Source: Pythium myriotylum (Eukaryota; Oomycota; Peronosporomycetes; Pythiales; Pythiaceae). Taken from it: 64,000 bases of DNA. Under the pieces are notes generated by a model. The model made no database searches. It saw only the letters and a list, made by a program, of their open reading frames with translations, and was not told where the DNA came from. Shown piece by piece: positions 61,162 through 64,000 of the stretch. Where the stretch lies: positions 248,001 to 312,000 of the forward strand of contig JALJCQ010000017.1 in the NCBI GenBank assembly GCA_023091665.1, read 5' to 3'. A program made the position numbers and the translations under genes. The stretch's first letter is position 1. The number at the start of each line of letters is the position of its first letter.

Positions 61162-62937
61162 ATGTCGCGGTCCATTCGGAGAATGGACGCGAAGAAGACC
61201 ATCAGCGCCGCCGACTACCGCGCTGCAATGGCAGTGCGCGCCATGAGCGCGGCTCAGGCGAGCGAGGATGCCGCTGCGCGCACCAGCGCAGCGGTTGAAG
61301 ACAACTCGACGGTCGGCGAGGGTGCCACCTCGACCGAGCCACTTGAAGACACCGCGAATAACGACGGTGGCCATCCACCGTCGTCCAAGACGACTGAAGA
61401 CCCGTCGGCCGACGCCGAGATGCGCTGCGACGTCGAGGCCGACGGCGACGAAGAGATGAAGGCGCCGGCGAGCGCTGCGACGTTGATCGTCGCAGCACGC
61501 AGAGCCGCGCCTCCAGAGCGATCGCCGACGCTGTCGGAGCTCGTCGATTACGACGAGAGGGACGGCGAGGAAGAAGCCAAGTCGGAGGACCGTGCCGCGC
61601 GCGGTCCTTACGAAGAATCGCCGTTGTTCAGCTGCTCATCGTCCGAGCGGTCGCCGAATAGCTATTCGGGGCCGTACAGTGAGGCGGACGAGCAGATGAA
61701 GGAGGATGGGGAGGTCGCGGAAGATCCCAGCCCTCACAATCGACGTGATCGTGAGGTGAGCATCACCAACGCGACCCAAGAGTCCGAGGATCGAGCCTTG
61801 AGATCCTCGGTGCCAGAAGTCACACCCTGGCTTCCATCGGCTTACGACATCAGCCGATGGAGTGGTGCGCGCGATCCCTTGCGGACGTACGATCTCTTCG
61901 ACTGCGCTTGGCTCGAAGACGATCCGTACGTCGCGCGCCAATATCGCGACCGCGATACGCGCCGTCGATTTTTAATCGAATGCTTTTTCGAACGGCGTTT
62001 CTATCGTCACAACGATAGACCAACTGATCGCGACCTCCCTGCGTTGATCCAGGGATGGAATCAATTCCTTGACAACGTCAAGGTCAAGGGAGGCATGAAG
62101 ACCTGGCTCGTTGCGTTCAAGTCGCAACGAGAGAAGTTCGAAGGATTCTCCGAAACTGGTGGACGAATGCGCGTCCACCGGCGCTCGCGCCGTAATGGCT
62201 TGCCTTGTTTCGTGTGGGGAGGAGCCTGCCCACACTGTCCACCTGACGCTGATCGCGTCACTCGCGAGGAATACCTCAGCGAAGGGTGGAGAGGTCGGAT
62301 CCCTGCCGACCTCCTCGAGGCCATTACAGGCCTCGAGCAAATCTACGAGCGCCGCCGCGCGAGCGAGGAGCGTGCTGCTTCCTCGCTGCCTTACGCAGCG
62401 GGTGGATCTCGTCGTACTGAGCGACGAGACCCGGAACATCTTCGAGGAGAGCCTCGCGCGGCTCCCAGCTATCCGCAGATGGCGGATAGCCGCGCCATCG
62501 AACGAGATACTTCGTTCGATTACCGCCCTGCTGATCCCTATGATTCAGCAGGCGCTCAACGATCCAGCGCTCAGCACCACTGGAGTCAACCAGTGGGGGC
62601 GGCGGCGGTGGGAAGACATTATCCACCGGCCGCGCCGACGTATCCTCAACGCGACGAGTCGTACTCGGCTCGTCGCGACGACTCGGACGATCTTCGGCTC
62701 CAGCTTGCGCAGGAGCGTCTCCGCGCAGACCTTGCGGAGGAGCGGTCGCAGCGAGTGCGACTGGAGGCGCAGCTGGCGACGCTGCGGGGCTCGCACGACC
62801 GTGTTCAAGCGGAGTTGAACACGCTTGTCCGGGAGTACAAGCTTCTCCTCGGGACTCTCGAGCGCTCGGGGATTCCGATTGCTCGGAAGCGCCGTCGTAC
62901 TGATGGTACGGACGAAGGCGACCAACGTAGAACGTAG
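61162..62937 (+). CDS. Opposite-strand ORF of the gypsy element (gag-like?)
   Basis: 591 residues from ATG 61162, which is 120 bp from the LTR. The N-terminus is acidic, Ala/Ser-rich (1-210). A compact Trp/Arg-rich region follows (215-390: WLPSAYDISRW, RRRFLIECFFERRFY, a CFVWGGACPHC cysteine cluster). Then there is a Tyr/Pro/Arg-rich linker, and a C-terminal coiled coil (LRLQLAQERLRADLAEERSQ) ends in a basic RKRRRTDG tail. The coiled-coil and basic tail resemble a nucleocapsid-like structural protein. The final 614 nt overlap the pol ORF on the other strand. No family was recognised, but the patterned coiled coil argues against a chance frame. Confidence 0.6.
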   Translation: MSRSIRRMDAKKTISAADYRAAMAVRAMSAAQASEDAAARTSAAVEDNSTVGEGATSTEPLEDTANNDGGHPPSSKTTEDPSADAEMRCDVEADGDEEMKAPASAATLIVAARRAAPPERSPTLSELVDYDERDGEEEAKSEDRAARGPYEESPLFSCSSSERSPNSYSGPYSEADEQMKEDGEVAEDPSPHNRRDREVSITNATQESEDRALRSSVPEVTPWLPSAYDISRWSGARDPLRTYDLFDCAWLEDDPYVARQYRDRDTRRRFLIECFFERRFYRHNDRPTDRDLPALIQGWNQFLDNVKVKGGMKTWLVAFKSQREKFEGFSETGGRMRVHRRSRRNGLPCFVWGGACPHCPPDADRVTREEYLSEGWRGRIPADLLEAITGLEQIYERRRASEERAASSLPYAAGGSRRTERRDPEHLRGEPRAAPSYPQMADSRAIERDTSFDYRPADPYDSAGAQRSSAQHHWSQPVGAAAVGRHYPPAAPTYPQRDESYSARRDDSDDLRLQLAQERLRADLAEERSQRVRLEAQLATLRGSHDRVQAELNTLVREYKLLLGTLERSGIPIARKRRRTDGTDEGDQRRT

Positions 62938-63985
62938 GATGCGTCCGCATCCTACGAGGAAGCTCAAGCGTATACGCGTGCCCCATGCGGCGGAGCACGC
63001 GGAACGGACCGATGAATTTCGGTAGCAACTTGTTGCTACCGACGTTGGTAACTGCATGTGTAGGTAGTGTAGTCGTTGATAACAACACTAAGTCACCTTC
63101 ATTAAATGAAAGAGTGTTTCCTCTTCCATTCTTGTCTGCGTTCATCTTCTGTCGATCGACCGCGTGGGCGATCGAATCCTGTACAAAGCGGACAACCGCT
63201 TGGCGCTTCAGCAAGAAGTCCTCTGCTGACTCTGTTTGCTTGGCAGCAGCGCGCGACGTGCGCGCTGCTGAGACGTCCATCTCTTCTTCGACGAGAGCGC
63301 CATCGCTCTCGTCGCCGTCGAAGTCGTCATCATCGACTTCGAGCGCGTCGTCGGCTTCATCGTCGTCGTCGTCGTCGTCGTTCTGACGAGCGCGATCGAT
63401 GACTGGAGCGTCATCGGTGGGAGGATCGACCATTACGTCGATCTCCGAGGAGCGAGAGCGGTCCGGGAGCTCGCTCGAGTGAGTCCCTCCCTCCCCTGAA
63501 GGAGACTCACTCTCCAAAAGGGTTGGAATACGTGGATGGCGGAGGCCATTCACGTAGAACGGTGTATGCGTCGTCGACGCATGCACAGAGTTGTTGATGG
63601 CGAATTCGACCATCGGCAAAAACTCACTCCAACTCGAGAACGAGTGGACGTAGCCTCGAAGAATCTCTTCGAACACGCGGTTCGCGCGCTCTGTCTGACC
63701 ATCGGTCTCAGGATGGTCAGAGGTCGACATCTTGATTCGTGTTCCGAGGGAACGGATCACGGCGCGCCAGAATTCCGCGGTAAACCGTGGGTCTCGATCT
63801 GACACGAGCTCTCGTGGCAGTCCATGGTGTCGAAACACCGTGTCGACGAAGACGTGAGCGCAGCCTTCGGCTGTGATCGTCTCTGGAACTGCGGCAAGAT
63901 GCACCATCTTGCTGAAACGATCCACGAACACGAGGATCCCGTTGTTCTTCTGTTCATCTTCGGGAAACCCGAAGATGAAGTCCAT
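62324..63985 (-). CDS. Ty3/gypsy pol C-terminus: integrase and chromodomain (5' incomplete)
   Basis: 553 codons are open here; the upstream part of pol continues past the window. The integrase core has MDFIFGFPE and ILVFVDRFSKMVHL (first Asp), LVSDRDPRFTAEFW (second Asp) and DGQTERANRVFEEILRGYV (Glu). An acidic Asp-run linker leads to the C-terminal integrase domain: SFNEGDLVLLST, then KLLPKFIGPFRVLRRMGHAYTLELP. A proline/alanine-rich tail is followed by a chromodomain at about 62551-62380 (VERLLNHRDQ, KYLVRWRGYP, SWEPREAL). Chromodomain integrases of chromoviruses steer insertion to modified histones. The frame is intact. Confidence 0.92.
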   Translation of the reverse strand: MDFIFGFPEDEQKNNGILVFVDRFSKMVHLAAVPETITAEGCAHVFVDTVFRHHGLPRELVSDRDPRFTAEFWRAVIRSLGTRIKMSTSDHPETDGQTERANRVFEEILRGYVHSFSSWSEFLPMVEFAINNSVHASTTHTPFYVNGLRHPRIPTLLESESPSGEGGTHSSELPDRSRSSEIDVMVDPPTDDAPVIDRARQNDDDDDDDEADDALEVDDDDFDGDESDGALVEEEMDVSAARTSRAAAKQTESAEDFLLKRQAVVRFVQDSIAHAVDRQKMNADKNGRGNTLSFNEGDLVLLSTTTLPTHAVTNVGSNKLLPKFIGPFRVLRRMGHAYTLELPRRMRTHPTFYVGRLRPYHQYDGASEQSESPSARESRGEACTPGQACSTPLEHGRASPAASPAAPPVALAATAPPQGLRGDAPAQAGAEDRPSRRDEPSTTRRVEDTSARPVDNVFPPPPPPLVDSSGAERWIVERLLNHRDQQGGNRTKYLVRWRGYPPSADSWEPREALLEDVPGLVAQYDEIHPLRKAARKQHAPRSRGGARRFARGL

Positions 63986-64000
63986 GGAGACGGACTCCCA

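Larger units (their letters stand above)
60706..64000 (-). mobile_element. Ty3/gypsy chromodomain retrotransposon, 3' half
   Basis: Contains the integrase and chromodomain end of pol (minus), a long plus-strand ORF, a polypurine tract and the 3' LTR. The 5' LTR, protease, RT and RNase H lie beyond the right edge. It is inserted in the 5' region of the LINE, so it is younger than that LINE copy. Confidence 0.85.

Noticed and set aside
1..64000. CRISPR arrays, operons, riboswitches
   Set aside because: Introns, eukaryotic ribosomal and GPI genes and retroelements show nuclear eukaryotic DNA. No regularly spaced short repeats were seen.

Overview
The window looks like oomycete (Peronosporomycete, Pythium/Phytophthora-like) nuclear DNA. 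Genes are compact, with GT-AG introns of about 60-85 nt. The genes include ABCB and ABCC transporters, an eS17 ribosomal protein, a GPI-transamidase PIG-S subunit, a CNG-type ion channel with the unusual oomycete pore, and expanded multipass-membrane families. Transposable elements of five classes (MULE, LTR/gypsy, LINE, piggyBac-like, Helitron-like) are nested into these genes. The species cannot be named from sequence alone.

Layout. 1-3858: end of an LTR-type element, with a long gag-like ORF on the minus strand (one in-frame TAG) and an LTR copy. 3859-9191: second half of a P-glycoprotein-type ABC transporter pseudogene. It is split in its ABC signature by a 3.6-kb MULE, and the MULE is itself split by a solo copy of the same LTR. 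9330-13358: intact ABCC/MRP transporter. 14061-23900: a large palindrome whose 2.4-kb, nearly identical arms each carry a DUF1772 gene convergent with a zinc alcohol dehydrogenase. Its 5.1-kb spacer holds a Pif1/Helitron-type helicase, an antisense zinc-finger ORF and a transposase-HTH fragment. 24227-26880: one intact and one internally deleted copy of a multipass membrane family. 27280-36030: housekeeping-like block with eS17, an OB-fold RNA/DNA-binding protein, PIG-S, the CNG channel, a Tyr/Pro-rich protein and a small secreted protein. 36419-46191: four tandem multipass membrane/leucine-rich-repeat genes, all on the minus strand. 46984-51400: a second intact and a third broken member of the multipass family, separated by a defective piggyBac-like element. 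51400-60705: a LINE whose ORF1 contains an OTU cysteine-protease domain and whose ORF2 has endonuclease, RT and out-of-frame RNase H. 60706-64000: the 3' half of a Ty3/gypsy chromovirus-like element (integrase plus chromodomain, minus strand), with a long opposite-strand ORF overlapping the chromodomain end.

The strongest unusual signals are four. First, the ambisense gypsy element, in which conserved domains on one strand lie opposite low-complexity sequence on the other. Second, the OTU-bearing LINE ORF1. Third, the stop-CUAG context in the gag-like ORF at the left edge. Fourth, the TM/LRR gene array bracketed by copies of a second oomycete membrane family. The ABC/MULE/solo-LTR nest gives a clear insertion chronology from target-site duplications alone.
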